From contig BSBM01000261.1 of NCBI GenBank assembly GCA_027924585.1, positions 1,845,501 through 1,909,500 on the forward strand: a stretch of DNA of 64,000 nt, written 5' to 3'. Position numbers and translations under genes: made by a program. This document shows, piece after piece, positions 43,104 to 55,791 of the stretch. The notes beneath the pieces were generated by a model, which saw nothing but the letters and a program-made list of their open reading frames with translations, made no database searches and had not been told where the DNA came from. Position 1 is the stretch's first letter. Each line of letters starts with the position of its first letter. Source of the DNA: Larix kaempferi. Taxonomy: Eukaryota > Streptophyta > Pinopsida > Pinales > Pinaceae.

Positions 43104-44076
43104 GTTATACCTCCATATTCCATAGTGTCGCATCTCCACCACAAAAAGAGTTGACGACACTTCCCCTACTGCTTAAAACACCCAGAAGAGAAAAATGATG
43201 AGTGATCCTTGAAGGAAAACCTACTTTGTCAAGAATCAACCTAGCTGAGACTTCATTTACCCTAACTACCGCGTCTTGCTCAGTTTTAGAGGCGTGGTAG
43301 TCCGTACTACCGCGCTATGCTATTTCCCTGACACGCAGTACTACCGCGTTATGCTCTGTTCTAGAGGCGCGGTACACTTTTTTTAGCCTTTTTGCCATGG
43401 CTTGTGGGATTTTGATTTTCGAGAGATTTTGGAGGATTGGGGTCCTTGATTCGATCCTAACTCACTTTCTGTGATTAGTAGGCCTGATCCACTAAACTCT
43501 CCCTAGATCCACCCGTCTCTCTTGTTGGTTAACCCTACCACACACTATAAGAGAGAGGCATTCCATGAGCAAGGAGGAGGACTCTTAGAGGTATCAAACT
43601 TATGATCTTGCAGCTTTGTGGAGATAGCTAGAGGAGGAAGCACTTGGAGCTGGAGGATTGACTTGGACATCAAGCAACCTTTGTAAGCATTCTTCAAGTT
43701 TGTAATAAAATAAATTGTCTTGTTTTTCCCATTTCATGTGTACTATATGAGTTTCTGACATGGAATGTATCTAGTCCAGATTTGAATTTAATATTTACTT
43801 CAAGGTATTTGGAAGCTTGTATGCTTGTTCCTTGTTTGATTTCAACAGGTTCTACATTGGAGCGTTGGGATCAAGAGTCGGAAGCGGGACAAAAATCGAA
43901 TTGAAAGGTGAGTTATGTCTTTCATCTCTTCTTAATGCATGTAATCTTGTTGTGAAAATTAGATCAGGAAATTCAAGGTAGCATTTGTTTAGTTTTGTCT
44001 TATCTTAGAGTTAGTTAGAAATCTGCTTTAATTTAAGAGAATTTTGACTTATTTGTAGGGAAAAATTCTACCACGA
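43104..44076 (+). repeat. Family B LTR (3' LTR of B2)
   Basis: It is 973 bp and begins TGTTATACCTCC. It ends CCACGA directly before ACATG (44077-44081). It carries the motif cluster at 43267-43375 and both intron-like segments. Confidence 0.92.
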
Positions 44077-44081
44077 ACATG

Positions 44082-45172
44082 TTGGGTCTTCCTTCTACTA
44101 AGCACAGCAATGTCTGTGTGTTTGTGGTCGTCGACAGATTCTCAAAGATGGCCATAATGGCGGCCTGCAAGAAGAATATCACAACAGAAGCCACTGCTAA
44201 ACTCTTCTTTGAACGAGTGTGGGTACACTTTGGGATCCCACAGTTTATCATCTCAGATCGGGACAACAGGTTCCTTAGTACATTCTGGTCCAGCCTATTG
44301 TCAATGCTAGACACCAAGCTCACAAAGTCCACAGCTTTACATCCCCAAACTGATGGCCAGACAGAGGTCGTCAATAGGATGATCGTCCACATTTTGCACA
44401 TGTACAACTCAAAGCATCCACGGACATGGGATGAGAGCCTCCCCTATGTACAACATAGCTATAACCAGGCCCTCCACAACTCAACCGACCACAACCCCTT
44501 TCAGGTGGTCTTGGGATTCCAGCCACTATGCCCCATTGACATAGCCATGCCATTTGCAGCTACTCAGACTGATTCAGCTCATGTCCAGTCTGAAGTTTCC
44601 AAGGCGAACAACTTCATTGAGCGCATTCAGCACATTTTCCAACATGTTCATGAAATATTGGATAGAGCCAATGCTAAGTAAAACCAACGACATGATTAGC
44701 ATCGGGTGCAATACAACTTCCAGGTGGGCGACAAAGTGTGGCTACATTTGCAGAAGGAGCGCCTCGCTGGACCCCACCGCAAGCTTCGCCCGCTCCGATA
44801 TGGGCCATACACCATCACCAAGGCTGTCGGAGACAATGCCTTCGAGTTCAGTACTCCACCATTCCTTGGTCTACACCCAGTGTTCAATGTGGACCGCCTT
44901 CGACCCTACTTTCCACCTCTACGGGCCACATCAAACGTGGCAGAACAACTGACACCAACAGAGTTAAACCCAGACTGCATGGAACAAGCCACAACTAATC
45001 GGATTACGGACACATAGATCAAGAACACCCTCTAGCAGAAGATCCAACTGTATTGAGTTGTCAAAGCAGGCCAACTCCTTCACCAGGGAAAGTGGCTCAC
45101 CAGGGACCAAGTTCAGCAGAAGTTTCCTCATCTCACGGAGGGACTCAACGCAATGAGGACCATTGCTTCCTA
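44082..45172 (+). pseudogene. Family A integrase, unit A2, catalytic core and C-terminus
   Basis: This third piece resumes at LPSTKHS directly after the second ACATG. The core is open to 44681 with VVDRFSK, SDRDNRF and GQTEVVNRM. After stops at 44679 and 44697 the GPY/F block RYGPYTITKAV is open in 44706-45017. The chromodomain-like tail and a polypurine tract (45171-45184) lead to the LTR. Confidence 0.9.
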
Positions 45173-45184
45173 AGGGGGGGGGAA

Positions 45185-45807
45185 TGATCCAGGAGGATAT
45201 TGGTGGCCACCCACATATTCCACTTGGACCCCCACCATTGTTTCTTCAGTTTTTCAATTTCCTTAATTGTAGCACAATTTACTATTTTGGCAGTTTTCGG
45301 GTCCTAAACTTTCGGAGCCGTTTTGAGGCCCTAAACGACATTTTTCAGCATTTGATGCTTGCGAAAATATGAGTCTATTCTGGACTTTATATTTGTTATT
45401 AATGGATGTATTCCTTAAATAGATATTTCTAACGATGTATCATGTGCATCAAACGGAGGTAGTCTTCCAAAGTTACAACCCCGGGAAATTGATGTACCAA
45501 GTTACCCAACGGGGCCCATAGTCTGGCATTTCACCTCCTAGGGTTATTTATTTGGATGTGTAGGGTTTCCCTTGTTTCTCAATAATATATAGGCCTTCGA
45601 GCCTCATTGTAACGAAGAGTTCAGAGGCATGTAGCTGCCACATCTCTCCTCAGAGATAAGCTACCAGCACTCTAGCTAGTTTATTTCCATCCTGTATGTA
45701 AACAAGTTTCAGTTCTTTGATTAATGAAATGAAGTGTTATTTCCGCTGCATCTTTGTTTTTATGGATATTTGTGTATTCCATTGCGTTCCTGCATAAATC
45801 CGGATCA
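45185..45807 (+). repeat. Family A LTR, copy 3 (shared by A2 and A3)
   Basis: It is 623 bp, TGATCC...GGATCA, with a polypurine tract on the left and a primer-binding site on the right (45809-45820, last base A instead of C). Confidence 0.93.
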
Positions 45808-45938
45808 GTGGTATCAGAGAAATATGCTCTTTCTCGATCCTTCTTTGCATGTCCCCAATGAGGGCAGGGTATAAGGAGTAAGGGCTCGATCTGGTTGAAC
45901 CATTGCAAGATCAGCCTCTCAAACCCCGACGGCCACCC

Positions 45939-47570
45939 ATGGGGGACGAAAATAAAGACGAGGGCGCAGAAGATCCTATCAAAATTTTGCTCGAGGAGGC
46001 CCTTGAAAAACAAAGGAACGCGATGATGGATAACTTCGCCCAGATCCTTCAACGACTTCCCACTGGCGGTGCATCTGCATCTTGCAACCACTCTGGAGGC
46101 GCAACCCCTTTTAAGGTACAAGTAAACTTTGACATTCCCATATTTGATGGCCGAATAGATGCAGACGCCGTAGATAGATGGTTGAATCTATTAGAAGGAT
46201 ATTTCTCAGTGCATGACTTTTTCGACCGGGAAAATATTACTTTTTCGCTACTCAAAGCCGCCCCCCATGTCAAGTACTGGTGGGAAACCTACTATGAGAG
46301 AAAGGACAAGAAAGAACCCTCTCTCTTCTCAGTTTTACCCACTTGGAATTATTTTTGAGACACCATAAAGGAACAATATTATCCTGTGGGGAGATATGAG
46401 GACAAGTACATACAATGCACTATGCTACGACAACAAAGAGATCAAGATGTGCATGAGCTGACAAATCTGTTCCATACCCTGCGCACCAAGTTGGTTATCA
46501 AAGATTCGGAGAAACATTTGGTGCTAAAGTACCGTAGTTGTCTGCATAGATACATTCAGGAGGAAATGGAGTTCCTTGATATCTCCTCGCTTGGTATGGC
46601 ATACCGATATGCTGCCAAAATTGAGCAAAAATTCAAACAGAAGAAGCGAGACTTTGGATCTGCGAATCAGAAGCAAGCGAAAGGTGCCCACAAACAGCAG
46701 ATCCAAGGACAAAGCCAAGGCATGGCGACTCAAGAGGACTTTCCAAAGCCGCAAGCAAAGAGCAACACTGTGAAGCCGAAGAAGGAAGCAGGAAAGTGGT
46801 GTGAGTTCCATAAGAGTCCCACTCACAACACAAGTGAGTGTCGGGAAAAGCAGTCACTGGTGGCCGAGATAAAGGATTCTGAATCAGATGCATACTATGA
46901 CACTGAATCAGAACTTGAGAAGGGGAATGACAGAGGAAAGAAGATCATCGATGCAAATCCCAATGCCTCCGTTGCCACCATGAAGATCCAAAAGGAAGAA
47001 CCAGAAGACTCAAAGCAGGAGGAGCACCTCTTCCACTCCCAGATGTGGGTAAAGGGTTCCCTGGTACAGTTCATTATCGACAGTGGGAGCCAAAAGAACC
47101 TCATTTCAGTAGAGGTCGTGAAGCAGTTCGGATTGCCGACCACAGCACACCCGCAGCCGTGCACCATCGGGTGGCTTCACCAAGGACCGGATATCCACGT
47201 CAGCCAGTGGTGCCACCTTCCCTACAACATCAAGAAATTCACCGATGAGGTATTATGTGACATTGCTCCTCTTGATGTTTGTGATGTATTACTAGGACAA
47301 CCATACTTATGGAAGCGACATGCTGTGTATGAGTCTCGGCCTCGCATTGTTATTATTAGATTGGGAAATAAGTTGTATAGGATGCCAGAGGTACCACCGC
47401 CTGCCGCTATCTCTTTGGTTACTGCAAAACAATGCAGCAAGGTCATTTCCAAAACCGGGAATTTTTTTTTCTTGATGATCTTCCCTCAGGGAAAGAAGAA
47501 GATCATGGCCATGGCATCCAGACAGGGCTCCTCCAATCGACAACAACAAATGGACAAGGTTATGGCGTAA
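45939..47570 (+). pseudogene. Family A gag-protease, unit A3
   Basis: The ATG is at 45939 and the gag core runs to a TGA at 46357. The frame 46386-47570 (394 codons) covers the rest of gag, the zinc knuckle CEFHKSPTHNTSEC and the whole protease with an intact FIIDSGSQKNLIS active site. A TAA at 47568 separates it from RT. With one stop before the protease, this is the best protease in the array. Confidence 0.9.
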
Positions 47571-48900
47571 TACCGTGACATATTCACCTCACCCACAGGG
47601 GTGCCTCTGCACTGTCAGGTCAAGCACCCCATCGATCTGACCCTAGGTGCGCCACTTCCCACTGGACCAATCTACCGACACTCTGTTATGGAGAACGATG
47701 AAATCAAGAGGCAGATTTAGGAGCTGCTGCAAAAGGGTCACATCTGGCCAAGTTCATCGCCCTGTGAGAGCCCGATCGTGTTGGTACAGAAGAAGGATTG
47801 GACTTGGAGACTCTGTATTGACTATCGGGTGCTGAACAAGATCACTGTTCGGAATAGGTACCCGATCCCTCGGATTGATGACCTTCTGGAGCAACTTAAA
47901 GGGGCAAAATATTTCAGCAAGATTGACTTAAAGTCCAGGTATCACCAAGGACCGATCGAACTGATCGATGTGTGGAAGATTGCCTCCAAAGCCAAGGAGG
48001 GCCTTTTCGAAGGACTGGTCATGCCTTTCAGGCTGACGAATGCTCCCACAACCTTCATGAGACTGATGGAAGAAATCTTGCGGACATTCACCAACTCATT
48101 TGTAGTAGTGTACTTGGATGACATCTTGATCTTCAGCCAAACTTGGGAAGAGCACCTCCACCACATCCAATAGTTCCTCCAAACACTGCGGAAGCACAAG
48201 TGTTGTGCCAATTTGGACAAGTGTACTTTTGGCATGACCCAGGTTCAGTATCTGGGGTACATTATTGATGAGTGGGTGGTGCATGTGGATCCAACCAAGA
48301 TCCAAGTCATTTGGGATTAGCCAGCCCCAACCACTCTAACAGAGCTTCGCAGCTTTCTGGGTCATGCTAATTTTTACTGCAAGTTCGTGTTGGGATTCTC
48401 TCATATGACTTGGCCCTTGAGTCAAGTCACCAAGGGAGAAGTGAAAGCAAAATTCTTTTGGTTGGAAACTCAACAGAAGGCATTTGTAGTGTTGAAACAT
48501 TGCCACTGTTGTGCCCCAGTGCTCACATTACCAGACTTGCAACAACCATTTGAGATCGAGACAGATGGCTCAGACTATGCTATTGGGGTAGTCTTTACTC
48601 AACAAGGGCATCCAGTGGCATATCATAGTGAGACACTATCCGACACAGTCTGCAAATATCCCACTTATGACAAAGAGATGTATTCCATTGTACAGGCTTG
48701 CCGACAATGGAAGCATTACATTTTTGGGGAAGGAAACGATCATCCACATAGACCACCAACCCCTGAAGTTCATACAGAACCAAGGGAAGTTACAGAATGA
48801 TCGCCATCAGAAGTGGTCGACATATCTACAACAGTTTCATTTGAACATCAAGTACAAGAAGGGTAGCACCAATAATGTTGCAGACTGCCTTAGCCGACCA
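47571..48900 (+). pseudogene. Family A RT and RNase H, unit A3
   Basis: The RT motifs [13 protein letters not shown] and KIDLKS and the catalytic YLDD (48111-48122) are present. Stops occur at about 47718, 48170 and 48318. The RNase H frame 48387-48800 (ETDGSDYAIGVV, DKEMYSIV) is disturbed by one extra T near 48724, after which the correct frame continues in 48628-49098. Confidence 0.88.
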
Positions 48901-50525
48901 CCGATCATGGCAATAACCACTGTGCTCAATTCTTGTGGGCACGAGACTTTTGACTGGCCACTTCTCTACCACCTGAATTCAGCCACACATACAAGAGGAT
49001 CTTGGAGGGCATACAAGTTCCAAATTTTCACCTCGATGATGCACTACTATGTCACATGGGACACCTTTGTGTTCCGTCAAGCGAGCGTGCCGAGATGATT
49101 TGGGAAGTGCACTACAGTCGGGTCGCTGGGAGTTTCGGGGTCGAGAAAACAGTGGCATTACTGCAGAAGTATTTCTATTGGTCGAACCTCTGATAGGACG
49201 TCGGGAAGTACATCCGATCCTACACTTCCTGTGCCATTTCCAAATCGTCCATCAAGAAGCAAGGCCTTTATACTCCGTTGACTACTCCTAGTCGACCTTG
49301 GGAATCCATCTCCATGGATTCCATGTTGGGCCTTCCTTCTACTAAGCAAGGCATCGACTGTGTTTTCGTGGTCATCGAAATATTCTCAAAGATGGCCATA
49401 AAGGCGGCCTGCAAGAATAATATCACATCAGAAGCAACTGCTAAACTCTTCTTTGAACAAGTGTGGGTACACTTTGGGATCCCACAGTGTATGATCTCAG
49501 ATCGGGATAGCAGATTTCTTAGTACATTCTTGTCCAGCCTATGGTCAATGCTAGACACTAAGCTCACAAATTCCACAGCTTTCCATCCCCAAACTGATGA
49601 CAAGACAGAGGTCGTCAATAGGATGTTCGTCCACATTTTGTGCATGTACAAATCAAAGCATCCATGCACATGGGATGAGAGCCTCCACTATGTACAACAT
49701 AGCTATAACCGGGCCCTCCACAGCTCAACGGACCACAACCAGTCCAAATTTTGCGCATGTACAACTCAAAGCATCCATGCACATGGGATGAGATCCTCCC
49801 CTATGTACAACATAGCTATAACCGAGCCCTCCACAACTCAACCAATCATAACCACTTTCAGGTGGTCTTGGGATTCCAGCCACTATGTCCCATTGATGTA
49901 GCCATGCCATTTGCAGCTACTTAGGCTGATTTGGCTCATGTCTAGTCTGAAGTTTCCAAGGAGAACAACTTCATTGAGCGCATTCAGCACATTCTCCGAT
50001 AGGTTCATAACATATTGGAAAAATCCAATGCTAAGTACAAGCTACGACATGATCAACATCGGGTGCAACACAACTTCCAGGTGGGCGACAAAGTGTGGCT
50101 ACATTTGCAGAAGGAGTGCCTCGCTGGACCCCACCACAAACTTCGCCCGATACGATATGGGCCATACACCATCACCAAGGATATTGGAGACAATGCCTTT
50201 GAGCTCAGTATTCCACCATTCCTTGGTCTTCACCCAGTGTTTAATGTGGATCACCTTCGACCCTACTTTCCACCTCTACCGGACACATCAGACGTGGCAG
50301 AACAACTCACACCAACATAGTTAAACCCAGACTGCATGGAACAAGCCACAACTGATCGGATTATGGACACACAGATCAAGAACACCCTCCAGCAGAAGAT
50401 CCAGCTGTATCGAGTTGTCAAAGCAGGCCAACTCCTTCACCAGGGAAAGTGGCTCACCAGGGACCAAGTTTAACAAAAGTTTCCTCATCTCATGGAGGGA
50501 CTCAACACAATGGGGACCATTGCTT
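48901..50525 (+). pseudogene. Family A integrase, unit A3, with internal duplication
   Basis: The zinc-binding part lies near 49090-49230 and the core at 49278-49780 (VVIEIFSK, SDRDSRF, DKTEVVNRM). A 113-bp tandem duplication (about 49632-49744 copied to 49745-49857) shifts the frame because 113 is not a multiple of three. The second copy resumes the correct reading, and the GPY/F block RYGPYTITKDI follows near 50150. Confidence 0.88.
49632..49857 (+). repeat. 113-bp tandem duplication within A3 integrase
   Basis: The block containing CATGTACAA...CATGGGATGAGA...CATAGCTATAACC occurs twice with a period of 113 bases; other copies have it once. The two halves already differ at several bases, so the event is not recent. 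Confidence 0.85.
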
Positions 50526-50541
50526 CCTAAGGGGGGAGGAA

Positions 50542-51166
50542 TGATCCAGGAGGATATTGGTGGCCACCCACCTATTCCACTTGGACCCCCACCATTGTTT
50601 GTTCAGTTTTTCAGTTTCCTTAATTGTAGCACAATTTACTATTTTGGGAATTTTTCGGGTCCTAAACGTCCGGAGCCGTTTTGAGGCCCTAAACAACATT
50701 TTTTCAGCATCTGATGCTCGGTCAAATACGTCTCCATTTCAGACTTTATATTTGTTATTTAAGGATGTATTCCTTGAATAGATCTTTCTAATGATTTATC
50801 ATGTGCATCAAACAGAGGTAGTATGCCAAAGTTACGACACCTGGAAACTGATGTACCAAGTTACCCAACGGGGCCCATAGTCTGGCGTTTCACCTCCTAG
50901 GGTTAGGTTTTTGGATGTGTAGGGTTTCCCTTGTTTCTCAATAATATATAGGCCTTTGAGCCTCATTGTAATGGATAGTTCAGAGGCATGTAGCCGCCAC
51001 ATCTCTCCTCAGAGATAAGCTAACAACAGTCTAGCTAGTTTCTTTCCATCTTGTATGTAAACAAGTTTCAGTTCTTTGATTAATGAAATGAAGTGTTATT
51101 TCCGCTGCATCTTTGTTTTTATGGATGTTTGTGTATTCCATTGCGTTCTTGCATAAATCCGGTTCA
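50542..51166 (+). repeat. Family A LTR, copy 4 (shared by A3 and A4)
   Basis: It is 625 bp. It starts TGATCC and ends GGTTCA (one change), with a polypurine tract on the left and a perfect primer-binding site at 51168-51179. Confidence 0.93.
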
Positions 51167-51297
51167 GTGGTATCAGAGCAATATGCTATTTCTTGATCCT
51201 TCTTTGCATGTCCCCAACGAGGGCGAGGTATAAGGAGTTAGGGCTCGATCTGGTTGAACCTTTGCAAGATCAGCCTCACAAACCCCGATGGCCGCCC

Positions 51298-52870
51298 ATG
51301 GGGGATGAAAAGAAAGATGAGGGCACAGAAGATCCTATCAAAATGTTGCTCGCGGAGGCCCTTGAAAAAAAAGGAACGCGATGATGGATAACTTTGCCTA
51401 GATCCTTCAACGACTTCCCATTGGCGGCGCATCTGCATCTAGCAACCACTCTGGAGGCGCAACCCCTTTTAAGGTACAAGTAAACTTTGACATTCCCATA
51501 TTTAGTGGCCGAATAGATGCAGATGCCGTAGATATATGGTTGAATCTATTAGAAGGATATTTCTTGGTCCATGAATTTTACGACTGGGAAAAGATTACTT
51601 TTTCGCTACTCAAAGCCGCCCCCCATGTCAAGGACTGGTGGGAAACCTACTGTGAGAGAAAGCACAGGAAAGAACCCTCTCTGTTCTGAGTCGTACCCAC
51701 TTGGAATTATTTCTGAGATGCCATAAAGGAACAATATTATCCTATGGTGAGATATGAGGACAAGTACATATAGTGGACTACGCTACGGCAACAAAGAGAT
51801 CAAGATGTGCATGAGCTGACGAATCTATTCCATACCCTGCGCACCAAGTTGGGTATCAAAGATTCAGAGAAACATTTGGTGCTGAAGTACCGTAGTTGTA
51901 TGCACAAATACATTTAGGAGGAAATGGAGTTCCTTGATATCTCCTCACTTGGTATGGCATACCGATATGCTACCAAAATTGAGCAAAAATTCAAACAGAA
52001 GAAGCGAGACTTTGGATCTGTGAATCAGAAGCAAGCGAAAGGTTCCCCCAAACCGCAGAACCAAGGACAAAGCCAAGGCATGGTGACTGAAGACAACTTT
52101 CCAAAGACGCAAGAAAATAGCAACACTGCGAAGCCGAAGAAGGAAGTGGGAAAGTGGTGTGAGTTCCATAAGAGTCCCACTCACAACACAAGTGAGTGTC
52201 AGGCCAAGCAGTCACTGGTGGCCGAGATAAAGGCTTCTGAATCAGATGCATACTCTGACACTAAATCAAAATCCGAGAAGGGGAATGACAGAGGGAAGAA
52301 GATTATCGATGCAGAGCCCGACGCCAGTGTTGCCACCATGAAGATCCAAAAGGAAGAACCATAATATTTAGAGCAGGAGGAGCGCCTCTTCCACTCCCAG
52401 ATGCGGGTAAAGGGTTCCCTGGTACAGTTCATTATCGACAGTGGGAGCCAAAAGAAACTCATTTCAGTAGAGGTCATGAAGCGGTTGGGCTTGCCGACCA
52501 CAGCACACTCGCAGTCGTACACCATCGGGTGGCTTCACCAAGGATGGGATATCCGTGTCAGCCAGTAGTGCCGCCTTCCCTACAGCATCAAGCCCTTCAC
52601 CGATGAGGTATTCTGTGACATTGCTCCTCTTGATGTTTGTGATGTATTATTAGGCCAACCATACTTATGGAAGCGACATGATGTATATGAGTCTCGACCT
52701 CGCACTGTTATTATTACATTGGGAAATAAGTTGTACAGGATACCAGAGGTACCACCGCCTGCCGCTATCTCTTTGGTTACTGCAAAACAATGCAGTAAGC
52801 TCATTTCCAAAACTGGGAAATTTTTTTTCTTAATGATCCGCCCTCAGGGTAAGAAGAAGATCATGGCCAT
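51298..52870 (+). pseudogene. Family A gag-protease, unit A4
   Basis: The ATG at 51298 is followed by a one-base loss in an A-run near 51370. Stops lie near 51401, 51687, 51770 and 51915. The frame 51924-52364 carries the end of the gag core and the zinc knuckle. After a TAA the protease has an intact FIIDSGS motif near 52430 but stops at about 52566. Confidence 0.88.
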
Positions 52871-54240
52871 GGCATCCAGACAGGGCTCCTCCACCCGACA
52901 ACAACAAATGGATAATGTTGTGGTGGAATACTGGGACATATTCACCTCACCCACAGGGGTTCCTCTCCACTGCCAAGTCAAGCACCCCATCGATCTGACC
53001 CTAGGTGCCCTGCTTCCCACTGGACTGATCTACCGACACTCTGTTCTGGAGAACGATGAAATCAAGAGGCAGATTCAGGAGCTGCTGCAGAAGGGTCACA
53101 TCCGGCCAAGTTCATCACCCTATAGAAGGTCGATCGTGTTGGTACAAAAGAAGGATGGGACTTGGAGACTCTGTATTGACTATCGGGTGCTGAACAAGAT
53201 CATTGTTCAGAATAGGTACCCGATCCCCCGGATTGATGACCTCCTGGACCAAATTAAAGGGGCAAAATATTTCAGCAAGATCGACTTAAAGTCTGGGTAT
53301 CACCAGGTACCGATTGAACCGACCGATGTGTGGAAGACTGCCTGCAAAGCCAAGGAGGGCCTTTTCGAATGACTGGTCATGCCTTTCGGGCTGACAAATG
53401 CTCCTGCAACCTTCATGAGACTGATGGATGACATCTTGCGGCCATTCACCAGCTCATTTGTAGTAGTGTACTTGGATGACATCTTGATCTTCAGCCATAC
53501 TTGGGAAGAGCACCTCCACCACCTCCAACAGGTCCTCCAAACATTGCGGAAGCACAAGTGTTGTGCCAATTTGGACAAGTGCACTTTTGGCATGGCCCAG
53601 GTTCAGTATCTGGGGTACATTATTGATGAGTGGGGGGTGTATGTGGATCCAACCAAGATCCAAGTCATTCGGGTTGGCCAGCCCCAACCACTCTAACAGA
53701 GCTTCGAAACTTTCTAGGTCTTGCTCATTTCTACCGCAGGTTCGTGTTGGGATTCTCTCATATCACTTGGCCCTTGAGTCAAGTCACCAAGGGAGGAGCG
53801 AAAGAAAAATTATTCTGGTCGAAAACTCAACATAAGGCATTCGTAGAGTTGAAACATCTTCTCTGTTGTGCCCCAGTGCTCACATTACTATACTTGCAAC
53901 AACCATTTGAGATCGAGACATATGCCTCGGACTATGCTATTGGGGTAGTCCTTACTCAACAAGGGCATCCAGTGGAATATCACAGTGAGACACTTTCCGA
54001 CACAGTCCAAAAATATCCCACTTATGACAAAGAGATGTATTCCATTGTACAGGCTTGCCGACAATGGAAGCATTACATTTTTGGGAAAGAAACGATCATC
54101 CACACAGACCACCGACCCCTGCAGTTCATACAGACCCAAGGGAAGTTACAAAAAGATCGCCATCAGAAGTGGTCCACATATCTACAATAGTTTCATTTGA
54201 ACATCAAGTACAAGAAGGGAAACACCAATAATGTTGCAGA
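52871..54240 (+). pseudogene. Family A RT and RNase H, unit A4
   Basis: The frame 52719-53372 runs from the protease end into RT ([24 protein letters not shown]). A TGA at 53370 (TGG in appearance) precedes MPFGLTNAP, and YLDD lies at 53469-53480. A one-base deletion near 53675 shifts the frame, and RNase H is read in 53630-54190 (VGVVLTQQGHP, TDHRPLQFIQ). It is among the better preserved RT regions of the array. Confidence 0.9.
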
Positions 54241-55778
54241 CTGCCTCATCCGACCCCTGATCCTGGAAATAACCACCGTGCTCAATTCTTGTGGGCACGA
54301 GAATTCTGATTGGTCGCTTCTCTACCAGAACGATCCAGAATTCAACCACACATACAAGAGGCTCTTGGAGGGTAGCCAAGTTCCAAATTTTCACCTCCAG
54401 GATGCACTACTATGTCACATGGGACACCTTTGTGTTCCTTCAAGCGAGCATGCCAAGATGATTTGGGAAGCGCACTACAGTCGGGTCGCTGGGCATTTCA
54501 GGGTCGAGAAAACAGTGGCATTACTGCAGAAGTATTTATATTGGTCGAACCTCCGACAGGACGTCGAGAAGTACATCTGATCCTCAACTACATGTGCCAT
54601 TGCCAAACCGTCCATCAAGAAGCAAGGCCTCTATACTCCGTTTCCTACTCTTAGTCGACCTTGGGAATCCATCTCCATGGATTACATGTCGGACCTTCCT
54701 TCTACTAAGCATGGCAATGACTGTGTGTTCGTGGTCATCGATAAATTCTCAAAGATGGCCCTAATGGCGGCCTGCAAGAAGAATATCATAGCAGAAGCCA
54801 CTACTAAACTCTTCTTTGAACGAGTGTGGGTAGACTTTGGGATCCCACAGTCTATCATCTTAGATCGGGACAGCAGGTTCCTTAGTATATTCTGGTCCAG
54901 CCTATGGTCAATGCTAGACACCAAGCTCACAAAGTCCACAACTTTCCATCCCCAAACTGATGGCCATACATAGGTCGTCAATAGGATGATCGTCCACATT
55001 TTTTGCATGTACAACTCAAAGCATTCACACACATGGGATGATACCCTCCCCTATGTACAACATAGCTATAACCAGGCCCTCCATAGCTCAATCGACCATA
55101 GCCCCTTTCAGGTGGGCTTGCGATTCCAGCCACTATGTCCCATTGACCTAGCCATGCCATTTGCAGCTACTCAGACTGATTCGGCTCATGTCCAGTCTGA
55201 AGTTTCCAAGGCGAACAACTTCATTGAGCGCATTCAGCACATTCGCCAACAGTTTCATGACATATTGGACAGAGCCAATGCGAAGTACAAGCAACGACAT
55301 GATCACCATCGGTTGCAACACAACTTCTAGTTGGGCGACAAAGTGTGGCTACATTTGCAGAAGGAGCGCGTCGCTGGACCCCCCCGCAAGATTCGCCCGC
55401 TCCAATATGGGCTATACACCATCACCAAGGCTGTCGGGGACAATGCCTTCGAGCTCAGTATTCCACCATTTGTTGGTCTGCACCCAATGTTTAATGTGTA
55501 CCGCCTTCGACCCTACTTTCCACCTCTACTGGACACATCAGACATGGTAGAACAACTCATACCAATAGAGTTAAACCCAGACTGCATGGAACAAGCCACA
55601 ACTGATCGGATTACGAACACACAAATCAAGAAAACCCTCCAGCAGAAGATCCAGTTGTATCGAGTTGTCAAAGCAGTCCAACTCCTTCACCAGGGAAAGT
55701 GACTCACTAGGGACCAAGTTCAACAGAAGTTTCCTCATCTCATGGAGGGAGTCAATGCAATGGGAACCATTACTTCCT
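54241..55778 (+). pseudogene. Family A integrase, unit A4
   Basis: The zinc-binding domain is in 54197-54580 (HYSRVAGHF). The core is in 54677-54973 and 54986-55330, split by a TAG at 54971. VVIDKFSK and LDRDSRF hold two catalytic Asp residues; the Glu codon itself is the TAG at 54971 (GAG in the other copies). The GPY/F block is in 55331-55702, followed by the chromodomain-like tail and polypurine tract. Confidence 0.88.
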
Positions 55779-55791
55779 AAGGGGGGAGGAA

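Larger units (their letters stand above)
28647..44076 (+). mobile_element. Family B (Tat-like) element B2, full length
   Basis: It is 15.4 kb with LTRs of 974 and 973 bp and perfect ACATG target duplications (28642-28646 and 44077-44081). The order is LTR, primer-binding site (29625-29640), leader ORF, gag, protease, RT, RNase H, integrase, second RNase H remnant, antisense accessory gene, 3' region, polypurine tract (AGGGGG near 43094) and LTR. The outermost bases are changed: 5' end TT instead of TG, 3' end CGA instead of ACA. The two LTRs differ at only a few positions in the first 240 bases, so it is much younger than C. Confidence 0.93.
10996..45807 (+). mobile_element. Family A unit A2, split by two nested elements
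   Basis: It runs from the LTR at 10996 to the LTR at 45185. The coding order is gag, protease, RT, RNase H and integrase. The integrase is interrupted at 14843 by element C and again at 28646 by element B2. Removing both (14844-28362 plus one CACTA; 28647-44076 plus one ACATG) restores collinearity with A3 and A4. Confidence 0.9.
45185..51166 (+). mobile_element. Family A unit A3, uninterrupted
   Basis: This unit is about 6 kb including both shared LTRs and has no nested insertion, so it shows the native size of the family. Gag, protease, RT, RNase H and integrase are in the order expected for chromovirus-type Ty3/gypsy elements. Confidence 0.92.
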
